This document shows positions 6,929-14,920 of a stretch of 31,696 nucleotides of DNA, piece by piece. Each line of letters begins with the position of its first letter. The first letter of the stretch is position 1. Source of the DNA: a virus; the IMG/VR virus record IMGVR_UViG_3300036785_000006, positions 1-31,696 of that record; one strand, given 5' to 3'. The notes under the pieces were generated by a model. That model worked only from the letters and a program-made list of their open reading frames with translations, did no database searches and had not been told where the DNA came from. The translations under genes and the position numbers were made by a program.

Positions 6929-7268
6929 ACTGGATCACCTACGCTATACCGAAGGCGAGCTAGATCGCTTTGGTAAGCAGGGAGGTAGGCACGAAGGCGT
7001 ATTTATTATTACCAGATCAGGCAAGCTTGACCTACGCATTATCGCCGATGCTGGCCAAGGATGGGATCATGTATCGGTATCAACTGCCATGCGCTGCCCG
7101 ACTTGGGAGGAAATGGACATGGTGAAAGATATGTTCTTCAAGGTACACGAAGTTGCCATGCAGCTCCACGTACCGAAGAAAGATCATATTAACATCCATC
7201 CGTTCACGCTCCACCTCTGGCGACCGCACAAAGGTGGTGTGCCTCGCCCTGACGGCTGGCGCGTCTAG
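6912..7268 (+). CDS. DUF7694-like phage protein
   Basis: This encodes 118 residues from the ATG at 6912. GGAGG at 6898-6902 is 9 bases upstream; the ATG at 6906 in the same frame is only 3 bases away. The protein contains the recognisable run WDHVSVS, then CPTWEEMDMVKDMFF, then MQLHVPKKDHINIHPFTLHLWRP. This matches a widespread family of small phage proteins (DUF7694 as I remember it) that share PTW-x-E-M, a QLH-x-P and an HP-x-x-LHLWRP motif. The conserved His and Trp residues suggest a catalytic or binding pocket, but no activity is known to me. It ends the packed nuclease/helicase cassette. Confidence 0.75.
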   Translation: MKDLRELDHLRYTEGELDRFGKQGGRHEGVFIITRSGKLDLRIIADAGQGWDHVSVSTAMRCPTWEEMDMVKDMFFKVHEVAMQLHVPKKDHINIHPFTLHLWRPHKGGVPRPDGWRV

Positions 7269-7373
7269 GAACGCCGTTCTCTGGCGATTTAAGATGATCT
7301 GTCAAAAAGTCTAGGGGTGGAGTGCCAGACCATGTTAGACCCTACGCAAAACGGCTCTGAGGGGAGAAATTAA

Positions 7374-7829
7374 ATGCCCGACCTGCGATCCAAAGCCCGC
7401 AAGTTCTATGACTTTGCTACCATGCGACTGAGTGGCAAGAGTGACATTTGCTACCGAGCCTACGACCTGCTGCGTCCACCGGAGAGAGGGTACAAGGCTC
7501 ATATGCTCGAACATTCATTCGAGCGTATGGCGAAGCATGCTGGCCTCGAATGGGCGATTGGCCGAGACATAGAAGTACTGGAAACAATCCAAGCGCACTT
7601 CAGGAGCATGGGGTTCGGTAAAATCTATATCCCCGGATGCCGCAAGTTGGTACGGGAGTACTATATCTATAGTCGCCTTCAGTATGGTGGTATGCAAGGC
7701 TGGACCATGCGTGATCCCGACGAGAGTGCCATGATCTACGAGGCACACATTAAAGCATGTGCCAAGGACATAGAAGTGGCCCCGGAGCGCGTGATTTCCC
7801 CGAGGCCACTCGTTGGTCCGTTGTACTGA
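7374..7829 (+). CDS. Hypothetical protein, last gene of the plus-strand arm
   Basis: This encodes 151 residues. GAGGGGAG at 7358-7365 precedes the ATG, after a 105-base gap that holds only a weak CGCC/GGCG hairpin just past the previous stop. The protein is basic and helical-looking (MPDLRSKARKFYDFATMRL) with several Tyr, Arg and Cys residues and no signal peptide or membrane segment. The middle (HFRSMGFGKIYIPGCRKLVREYYIYSRL) has no motif I can name. No family was recognised. Being the distal gene of the replication arm, it may be an accessory or host-takeover protein, but there is no evidence. Its stop codon lies in the loop of the hairpin at the convergence of the two arms. Confidence 0.7.
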   Translation: MPDLRSKARKFYDFATMRLSGKSDICYRAYDLLRPPERGYKAHMLEHSFERMAKHAGLEWAIGRDIEVLETIQAHFRSMGFGKIYIPGCRKLVREYYIYSRLQYGGMQGWTMRDPDESAMIYEAHIKACAKDIEVAPERVISPRPLVGPLY

Positions 7830-7848
7830 TGCGTGCCGACAGCGGACC
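7815..7848. terminator. Bidirectional hairpin between convergent arms
   Basis: GGTCCGTTGT (7815-7824) pairs with ACAGCGGACC (7839-7848) in a 10-bp stem with one G-U pair and a 14-base loop. The plus-strand stop (7827-7829) is in the loop and the minus-strand stop codon (7848-7850) abuts the stem. It lies exactly where the two transcription arms meet. No U-run follows on either strand, so it may be a weak terminator, a protector of both 3' ends, or a rho-assisted site. Confidence 0.45.
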
Positions 7849-8228
7849 TACTTAGGTTGCGGTACTACCGGCGGGAGAGGATGCCCGACACTCGGTTGAT
7901 CACCCGGAAGACCCTGATCGGGATGTACAGGAGGAGCCGGCAGGGTATTGTCAGGAGCGCCCGGACAACCGGGCCAGCCTCCTACCGGCAATGCCGGTAG
8001 TGAGTTGTCAATGCCAGGGATATCACCGGGTAGCGTGTTGTCAGGGTGTCCCGGTACTCCTACATCGGGATGCCCCGGCAGGCTGTTGTCGATCTGTTCG
8101 CCGCCAGTCTTGGCAATGATAAGCTCGCGGTAAATATGCTCGTAAGCTACTGCGGGCGGTACATCCTTGGGCTGCGCCAGCTTGACGCGGCGAACTGAGG
8201 AACCGAGTGGAACGCGAATAACTGTCAT
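7848..8228 (-). CDS. Proline-rich PDNTLPG-repeat phage protein
   Basis: This encodes 126 residues. AGGAGA upstream of the ATG at 8228 fixes the start; an earlier in-frame ATG has no ribosome site. The first 50 residues form an ordinary mixed region (MTVIRVPLGSSVRRVKLAQP). The rest is a degenerate repeat of about 8-14 residues built on H/A-PDN-x-LPG: DNSLPG, HPDNTLPGD, IDNSLPA, APDNTLPA, HPDQGLPGD. Proteins with PDNxLP or PDQGLP repeats occur in several podovirus genomes near the tail genes, without an assigned function. As the distal gene of the late operon after the spike it may be a virion decoration, linker or assembly factor. The repeats should be an extended, flexible, possibly polyproline II chain. 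Confidence 0.7.
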   Translation of the reverse strand: MTVIRVPLGSSVRRVKLAQPKDVPPAVAYEHIYRELIIAKTGGEQIDNSLPGHPDVGVPGHPDNTLPGDIPGIDNSLPALPVGGWPGCPGAPDNTLPAPPVHPDQGLPGDQPSVGHPLPPVVPQPK

Positions 8229-8284
8229 GGTTCGTCTCCTAGCTAGGGCGATCACATTAGCACTCCAAAATCATAATGAAAAGC

Positions 8285-11014
8285 CTAAAGCCACTCGCTA
8301 AATCCAGCCACCGGAGTACCCGGTACAGTAGTAACTTGGCACCCTTGTCCTACTATTGCCCACGGCCAATAGTCACCTGAGTTGAAGATTGATCCTCCGG
8401 TACCAGCAGCGGGATTACCGTTCTGATACGCGCCACCTTTCGCAACCCAAAACAGGCCAGCATTAAAGTCAACGCACATATCTACAGTATCGCCAGTGTA
8501 CCAAGTAGCACTTACACCATAATCTTGACCATGCGCCATGATTTGACCATAGCCGACATAGCCCGCTGTCCAGTCATACAGCGCATCCCACGGAGCGGCA
8601 GTGAGGTCAACTTGGTTCCATGCAATCCCTATGACCATTGGGTTATCGTTGGGGTCCGGTGAGGCAACGTCACAATGGTAGGCAAAGTGCCACTTGCCAG
8701 TGTTATGCATAGTAACACCAAGCACGCCTTGGTGAGCATCGGTAGGACCGGGTGCAGCAGTATGATTACTGTTAGACAATACAAGGTTTGTATTCTTATG
8801 CGCGGGATCGAAAGCTAGACCTACTACCGACGCAACCCCACCGGTTAAAGTCCTTTGATCATTAAACTGGACCATTAATACCCCTGCGGTGGGGAAACCT
8901 ATGTAGCATCTACCGTAAATATTAGGGTCCGCTGCCAGACAGCTAGGACGATCACAGAAGCCACCCGGATACTGTATCATGCGTACCCAGTTTGCTCCAT
9001 CGTCCATGCTCATCCATAGTCCATATGTCATCCATACCGATGGCGTATAGGCTCCGTCCATGCGATGCCCGATAACATATATTATGGTCGGATCGCCCGG
9101 TACTGCTGGTGGACCAAAACCAACACCGTAGCAGTCCGAAAAGGTAAAGCCAGAGCCATTAATGTTATCATTGCCGGATACTGGACCCCAATGGTAGCCG
9201 CTATCTGTGGACCTGAATACACCATAGCCTGCATCACCGGGCGCCCACCACAATTCGGTAGCTGACCGCTGGACGAGCTTGCCGTGGTAAGAGTCTCTAT
9301 CCACGTTAACACCAAGAGTACCACTGTATATGCGGGTAAGGTTTGCACCCTTATTGGTAATCCTCCACAGCCCACGAGAGTTCAAATCATCAGGCGTCAA
9401 GCTATCACTGTTAATTAGGTACACCCATCCTGCACCGCCGACAAAGTGATCGCGTATTAATATAGACCTCTGGATAAACATAGAAGAGTGGAACCAATGC
9501 ATAACATCATTACCGAGTCTAACTGGCGTCCAGTTAATACCGCCATCAACGGTACGCATAAGATGTGCATTATTAGTCTGTGCCTGTAGGAACGTGTTAT
9601 GGTCCCATGCGATGATATTACCACCGCCAGCGGCACCATCCTGCATACCAACATCACCCTCGAAGCTTCCCCATGTTCCACCATTGTTAGGACTGGACAT
9701 GCCCTTGCCTTCCTTCACGGTACAGACAAGAAAGTTCGGATCGCTCTCAGCCCAGTCAACGCCTTGGCTATGACGAATAGACTGTACGCCATCATTAGCG
9801 TTCATTGTCGGGAATACCTTCCCCGGCTTAAGTATAGCCATAGCAGTACGATCCTGCATGGAGCACAGTAACGTACTATCAGGCTTAACTTGCATATTGT
9901 CTATAACCATATTCTCGCAGCCGACTGACTGTTCAAGCCATGTCATTGGATTTGTATAGACGTGAGGCGCTGTACCTTTCCAGCAACCTATACCCTCGAC
10001 TACCCATATGTTATCATGGCTATCTACGCATAGCCCACCGTTCGCCATGTACCACTCAGCAGTAGTCTGATGCCATGTGATACGATCAGCTACCCGGTTC
10101 TTGTCCATGTATCCTGTAAAGTTATCTCCGTTATCAGTTGAGAGGTACAAGCTACCACTTGTATCCATCGTGTATATGTAGCCCGTTACCGGACTTATTG
10201 CTATTGAATGTCCTTGTACCGGAGCTGTGCCGAGCCATGCACTCCCATTCCACCGATTATACGGAGCATTAGTGTCCATATTAGTAGGATGCCCGATAAC
10301 GTGCAAGTCACCAACAGAAGTATCAATAGCTAAATGGCACATCAGCATAGTATCAGAACCGGGCACCATAGCCCATGTAGCACCACCATCACCAGACCAA
10401 TATAATGCAAGACCGTTCCACACATAGATCGACTGACAACGCCCACCAGATGCCGAGCGCGGATCAAATACTATTGCTGCTTTAACTGGTAGTGGTATCG
10501 TACTAGTCGGTATTATGGTCCAGTGTCCGCCTCCGTCTAGTGTATACTGCAAACCAAGCAAGGGTGTACACGAGAACAAAACATTAGGGTTCGTAGGGTC
10601 ATACCGAAGTGGCGTTCCCATTGTCCGCACACTATCATTAGTAGATGCATTAGGATCGCCGCCCCATGCTTGGTTCCATGTAACTGTATTGCCACCATCA
10701 TATGTTATGTACAGTCGGCCCCACTGAATAAACGCCATACACTGCGAGTTAGTAGGCGCTATAGCCGCATCATAAATTCCATTATGAAAGATACCATCAG
10801 CGGTAGCAGGGATGTAGTTATCCCCGAGACGCATTAATGGTGTCCACTCTATATCAGTGTCCTTACGGAAATAAACGCCACCAACGTCATTGCGTATGAT
10901 CTTGGTATTGTCGTTAGCTATCTGTATGCCTGTTACCCATCCACCAGCACCGACCACGTTACGAGACGTAGACCGAGTACCATAGACTTGTTTCGTAGAT
11001 AGATCGACAGTCAT
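8285..11014 (-). CDS. GH74-like beta-propeller tail spike, predicted polysaccharide depolymerase
   Basis: This encodes 909 residues with many Asp-box (BNR) repeats of the form S/T-x-D-x-G-x-x-W: TYDGGNTVTW, TLDGGGHW, SGDGGATW, STDNGDNF, TVDGGINW, STDSGYHW and SMDDGANW. The N-terminus GGWVTGIQI...RNDVGGVYFR and the downstream RTMGTPLRYDPTNPNVL closely follow glycoside hydrolase family 74, whose members have two seven-bladed propellers and cleave beta-glucans such as xyloglucan. The two catalytic Asp positions of GH74 are apparently kept: D43 in NDVGG and D420 in GVDWAESDPNFL. There is no signal peptide, as expected for a virion protein. It lies among the fibre genes, so a spike that degrades a host surface polysaccharide is the best reading. 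The substrate is unknown. Confidence 0.8.
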   Translation of the reverse strand: MTVDLSTKQVYGTRSTSRNVVGAGGWVTGIQIANDNTKIIRNDVGGVYFRKDTDIEWTPLMRLGDNYIPATADGIFHNGIYDAAIAPTNSQCMAFIQWGRLYITYDGGNTVTWNQAWGGDPNASTNDSVRTMGTPLRYDPTNPNVLFSCTPLLGLQYTLDGGGHWTIIPTSTIPLPVKAAIVFDPRSASGGRCQSIYVWNGLALYWSGDGGATWAMVPGSDTMLMCHLAIDTSVGDLHVIGHPTNMDTNAPYNRWNGSAWLGTAPVQGHSIAISPVTGYIYTMDTSGSLYLSTDNGDNFTGYMDKNRVADRITWHQTTAEWYMANGGLCVDSHDNIWVVEGIGCWKGTAPHVYTNPMTWLEQSVGCENMVIDNMQVKPDSTLLCSMQDRTAMAILKPGKVFPTMNANDGVQSIRHSQGVDWAESDPNFLVCTVKEGKGMSSPNNGGTWGSFEGDVGMQDGAAGGGNIIAWDHNTFLQAQTNNAHLMRTVDGGINWTPVRLGNDVMHWFHSSMFIQRSILIRDHFVGGAGWVYLINSDSLTPDDLNSRGLWRITNKGANLTRIYSGTLGVNVDRDSYHGKLVQRSATELWWAPGDAGYGVFRSTDSGYHWGPVSGNDNINGSGFTFSDCYGVGFGPPAVPGDPTIIYVIGHRMDGAYTPSVWMTYGLWMSMDDGANWVRMIQYPGGFCDRPSCLAADPNIYGRCYIGFPTAGVLMVQFNDQRTLTGGVASVVGLAFDPAHKNTNLVLSNSNHTAAPGPTDAHQGVLGVTMHNTGKWHFAYHCDVASPDPNDNPMVIGIAWNQVDLTAAPWDALYDWTAGYVGYGQIMAHGQDYGVSATWYTGDTVDMCVDFNAGLFWVAKGGAYQNGNPAAGTGGSIFNSGDYWPWAIVGQGCQVTTVPGTPVAGFSEWL

Positions 11015-11023
11015 GGCATGATC

Positions 11024-12988
11024 CTAGAACAGCTTGTTGAACCAAGACCGGATAACATCCTCGTCCGACCCAAAGCGCGTACTACTTACAAGTGTAGCCG
11101 CATAAAACTGCATATCCGAAGTAATACCAGCAGGCTCCGCTGGGCTATTACCTAAGCAGATACCCGGCGCTGTTGTGTTACCAGCCCACGCACCAGCCGG
11201 AGGCGTTACGGTATCAATTTTAACATAGGAATTACCAGACTCATGGTTTTCAAAAATGACATGGTTAGCCAAATCTACAGGCGTACTATTTGATGCGCCG
11301 CTGCCATCGAATACGGCTAAATCATTAGCTGCAACGAAATACAAATAACCAGAGTACGAGGACGCATTGTCTCCCGGCGTCCATACTCTATCATCTGTTG
11401 GAGTACTATTAAATTTAACAGCACTCATACGCTGCCATACATTGCTCGGATATAGCGTCAGAGTGGTATTAATGAGACTAGACAATGGCCCATGCTTGGT
11501 AAGCCACATCTTAGTACCAGATACATTAAGTATAAAATAGTCACCACCGGTCGGCATCGTTAGATGATAACCATTTCCAGAGAGATCATTAATACGCCTC
11601 ACCGGATCACCGTTCGCTACCGCTGGCGTTGTACCAGCTACATCTTGGAAAATACTACCAGAACGAGCAATCTCGTATCCCGCCGTAGCTCGCGTATAAT
11701 CATACGGTGGATCGAAAGCCGGATTGTGGATCACATCTATATGGATGCTCAGTACGTTGCTATTGTTACCACCTAGATCAACACCGGTAACTGTAGCATC
11801 CAAAGCCGGAGCACTGTAGTAGTCTAGCGTGCCATTACCAACCATCTGAACATTAAAGGACGTTCCGGGCGCTACACCGGTAAACTGGAAAGCACCAGCA
11901 CTCGGTCCAGCAAGTACTGGGTTACACGGCTCACTGAAAGTAACCGGTAGTGATATCTGCGATCTATCAGGATAGCTAAATGTGCCACCACCTGTTGCAG
12001 TCGGTGCAGTAACATCGCCCCACTTGAGGAGATTACTGAAATCACTGACTAGCGAGCCAGCGGCATTCGAGCGTATAACCGCAACGAATATCTCGCCATT
12101 TGCCAGTGTAAAATTCTCAAGCCCCGGAAATACAATCGGACCACTAGTACCTACCGTAACCCATACCGAAGTGTACACTGGGCTACTCATATCCATATTG
12201 TGAGAGACTATGCACTGTAGTCTATCGGTAGCTGGTATCACTGCTAGATCAGTAGTGAGCTGTATCGGATAAGTAGTCTGTGTCGCTACCGGAGCTATGG
12301 CAATAGCAGGCAGACCAACAGGCGGTGCGTTCTGGACGGTAACATTAATATTACTCGTCTTAGGACTATTAATGCCATCATAGTATGACTCGGTAAGCAC
12401 GACAGTAGTACTAGACGGAGAACCGGTACCGTCATACGCCCATGTGCGCGCAGTACCATTAATATCGAAACCAACTGGCCCACCGCTTATAGAGATAGAC
12501 GACGATCCGGGGTAGGAACCATTAATGGTACCACTTGACGGTGTACCAATTGTGAAAACAGTACTGGATAGTGTTAGTGCCGCAAGTGTTACCTCAAGAA
12601 CATTAATGACAGCAATGTTAATAGTGGTGACAACATCCGCCTGTCCGCTCTTGGACGCGGTAATAGTCGCGTGAAGGAACTGCTCGGACTCGTAGTCAAT
12701 CGCGCCTGCCACATTAAGGTTGCTACCGGATATTGCCAGTAGACCAGCGGGACTTTGTGAGGTAAGCGCATAAGTCCATCCAGTACTACCGCTCGGTTGA
12801 TTACCAACTGACAGTGTACCGATAGTAGTACCAGTAGCCGTATTCTCTGTTACCGAAGCGTTACTCAGTAACACAGTTGGAATAAGCTGTTGAAGCAGTG
12901 CAGCCTGCCCACCCTCGGTAATGCCAGTGTAGTGACCGAAAGTCCATTGTCCGTAGGACGGATATGTAGGGTCCGGTACAAAGCTCAT
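11024..12988 (-). CDS. Tail-associated protein with cadherin/Ig-like and concanavalin-type lectin domains
   Basis: This encodes 654 residues. About residues 40-125 form a cadherin-like beta-sandwich (VTENTATGTTIGTLSV...IDYESEQF...). Ig-like or fibronectin-like segments follow to about residue 400, with one starting DVTAPTATGGGTFSYPD. The last 230 residues look like a concanavalin A/laminin-G type jelly roll (FQDVAGTTPAVANGDPV, DLSGNGYHLT), ending in SDEDVIRSWFNKLF, common at the end of such phage proteins. These domains bind carbohydrates or surface structures. The start overlaps the fibre stop as ATGA, and the GH74-like spike follows 9 bases after its stop. It is probably a receptor-binding or adhesion component of the tail. 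Domain edges are estimates. Confidence 0.7.
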   Translation of the reverse strand: MSFVPDPTYPSYGQWTFGHYTGITEGGQAALLQQLIPTVLLSNASVTENTATGTTIGTLSVGNQPSGSTGWTYALTSQSPAGLLAISGSNLNVAGAIDYESEQFLHATITASKSGQADVVTTINIAVINVLEVTLAALTLSSTVFTIGTPSSGTINGSYPGSSSISISGGPVGFDINGTARTWAYDGTGSPSSTTVVLTESYYDGINSPKTSNINVTVQNAPPVGLPAIAIAPVATQTTYPIQLTTDLAVIPATDRLQCIVSHNMDMSSPVYTSVWVTVGTSGPIVFPGLENFTLANGEIFVAVIRSNAAGSLVSDFSNLLKWGDVTAPTATGGGTFSYPDRSQISLPVTFSEPCNPVLAGPSAGAFQFTGVAPGTSFNVQMVGNGTLDYYSAPALDATVTGVDLGGNNSNVLSIHIDVIHNPAFDPPYDYTRATAGYEIARSGSIFQDVAGTTPAVANGDPVRRINDLSGNGYHLTMPTGGDYFILNVSGTKMWLTKHGPLSSLINTTLTLYPSNVWQRMSAVKFNSTPTDDRVWTPGDNASSYSGYLYFVAANDLAVFDGSGASNSTPVDLANHVIFENHESGNSYVKIDTVTPPAGAWAGNTTAPGICLGNSPAEPAGITSDMQFYAATLVSSTRFGSDEDVIRSWFNKLF

Positions 12989-14919
12989 CTTAGCATGACC
13001 TGTTCAAGAGCGGAGAGCCGCTGTTCCTGTCCTACCATCATAAACGCGATAAGATCGGGAAGCATAATAGAATAACGATTACCACTGGGCGTTACCACCT
13101 CTTCATGGTTCTCGTCGTGATGAATACTCTCTTCCCACTCACTGTAGCTGACAAAACCATAATCGAGTGCATTAAGACCATTAGCCTCAAATATTGATAT
13201 CGCAGTCTGTGCAAGAATACCACACTGTAGCTTGGCAGCTTCGCCTTCTGTATCCAGATCGCGGAGCCACTGATATATACCAATCTCTTTTACAAGCTCC
13301 TTGGATACCGCCAGTTCTACATCAGTCAGCCCACCACGCCATCGCTTCTCGCGAGCATCCGAAGTCGTCATACTGGACGACATGCACCACACGCTGCTCC
13401 ATCTATGCCCCGGCGCTCCGCAGATCGCATTGCCATCAGCAACAGGCTCAAAGGCTGTATCATAGTACAGAAAACAATCGCCAGTTGTACTGTGCCATAG
13501 CTTATTAGTATTAGCTTGAGCGTATATGAGCCAGTATATAGAATTATTATCCCGTTCTGTGTACTGCAAAGCTGCGTTACCTGTATCCGATCCTAGTACA
13601 CCGTGGCAACTAACAGTGCCCCATACATCTATGCCTGCACCGCCTACCCGTAATGATCGTACTCCATTAGCAGAAAAACTAAGTAAACCATCACCCTCAC
13701 CGAACATGCCAGTATCATTATCAGCGGTAGTACGATAGGCAGGATTAGCAGCATTACCGGCACCAGCTATAATGCATCCATTAGGTACCTGAAACAGCCC
13801 CGGCTGGCTCGTGAACATTTCTGTATTATTAACAACAAACCGAAGTGCACCAGTACCACGATTATAATTAAGCCAGCAGTTAGGATTAAAACCAAAACCC
13901 GGACCACCAGCTACATTAAGGGCTATATAAAATTGGGTATCGTAACCGGGATATACCGCGCCATCTACAAATATATTACCAAATGTCTGTACGTTACCAT
14001 CAGTCTGTATTAACATATTATTGTTAGCATTAGCACCGAGGTACAATCCTCCTACCTGCGAGCGAAAGTATCCATTGCCACCGTCATGCTGCCACAAACC
14101 AGCACCATTATTCAAATTAATTTGCTGGCCATTAACCTGCATATTAGTATTAAAAACATGAGGTCCACCATTCTCATTTTGATACTGAAGACCCCCACCA
14201 CCTGCAAATGGTATAAATCCTATATAACCTTTACGAGCACCACTAGCATTCTGAAACGAAATATACCCGGTATTATTAGCACCGCCAAGATTTAATAATA
14301 CTTGCCCGTTACCGGGAGAAGCCACTGCTACTGAACTAGTAGTACCTATAGTACCTGTATTATTAATACCATTACTATACACTACTGCATTAAAATGACC
14401 GTTTTGAGCCCATACTTGACCGTTTGTACCTATATCTCCCGTAACTGAAAGAGAACCACTAACAGTAGCAGTATTAAGGACTGTATTACCAGTAACAGTA
14501 AGATTAGCGACACTTAAATCACCAGTAGCAGTAATACCACTTACATTAAAGTTCCCAGTAGCCGTAACGTCACCAGTGACCTGTAATCCGGTAGCAGTCC
14601 ACAAACCAATCTGATTACCATTAATGCCTACACCTAACTGAGCCACACCGGGCTGATACAAGCCCGTATTCGCATCGAGGTTGAATGTCAGACCGGGAGC
14701 AGTTACCGAACCGGGCGCAACACCTAGAACATGATTACCGCCCATCTGCAATGAGTTCGTCATCGGTATCAAGCCATTACGCATGAATACCTGATTGAAC
14801 GCCGCAGCGAAGTTATCATCTTCCTCGTCATGGCGATCCGCCATGATATGAATACCGGAGTCTCTATCGTTCTGCCAGCTATGCAGACGGGTAAAGTTGC
14901 CAGATGGATCGAAAGGCAT
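12985..14919 (-). CDS. Tail fibre with C-terminal S74 intramolecular chaperone
   Basis: This encodes 644 residues starting MPFDPSGNFTRLHSW, an N-terminal module shared by many podovirus fibres, followed by DRHDEEDDNFAAAFN. The start at 14919 was chosen because AAGGA lies 7 bases upstream and the previous gene's TAA ends one base before it. Residues about 130-190 carry VTATGNFNVSG-like beta repeats. The C-terminal domain is peptidase S74: TTSDAREKRW with Ser520 and Asp521, the site where endosialidase-type chaperones cut themselves off after trimerisation. The final helix QEQRLSALEQVMLR is typical of the family. Its middle third (about 13900-14600) is noticeably AT-rich compared with neighbours, consistent with modular exchange of receptor-binding sequence. 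Confidence 0.88.
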   Translation of the reverse strand: MPFDPSGNFTRLHSWQNDRDSGIHIMADRHDEEDDNFAAAFNQVFMRNGLIPMTNSLQMGGNHVLGVAPGSVTAPGLTFNLDANTGLYQPGVAQLGVGINGNQIGLWTATGLQVTGDVTATGNFNVSGITATGDLSVANLTVTGNTVLNTATVSGSLSVTGDIGTNGQVWAQNGHFNAVVYSNGINNTGTIGTTSSVAVASPGNGQVLLNLGGANNTGYISFQNASGARKGYIGFIPFAGGGGLQYQNENGGPHVFNTNMQVNGQQINLNNGAGLWQHDGGNGYFRSQVGGLYLGANANNNMLIQTDGNVQTFGNIFVDGAVYPGYDTQFYIALNVAGGPGFGFNPNCWLNYNRGTGALRFVVNNTEMFTSQPGLFQVPNGCIIAGAGNAANPAYRTTADNDTGMFGEGDGLLSFSANGVRSLRVGGAGIDVWGTVSCHGVLGSDTGNAALQYTERDNNSIYWLIYAQANTNKLWHSTTGDCFLYYDTAFEPVADGNAICGAPGHRWSSVWCMSSSMTTSDAREKRWRGGLTDVELAVSKELVKEIGIYQWLRDLDTEGEAAKLQCGILAQTAISIFEANGLNALDYGFVSYSEWEESIHHDENHEEVVTPSGNRYSIMLPDLIAFMMVGQEQRLSALEQVMLR

Positions 14920-14920
14920 C

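Noticed and set aside
8285-14919. Diversity-generating retroelement target in the fibre or lectin gene
   Set aside because: No reverse transcriptase, template repeat or paired variable repeat was seen in the window.
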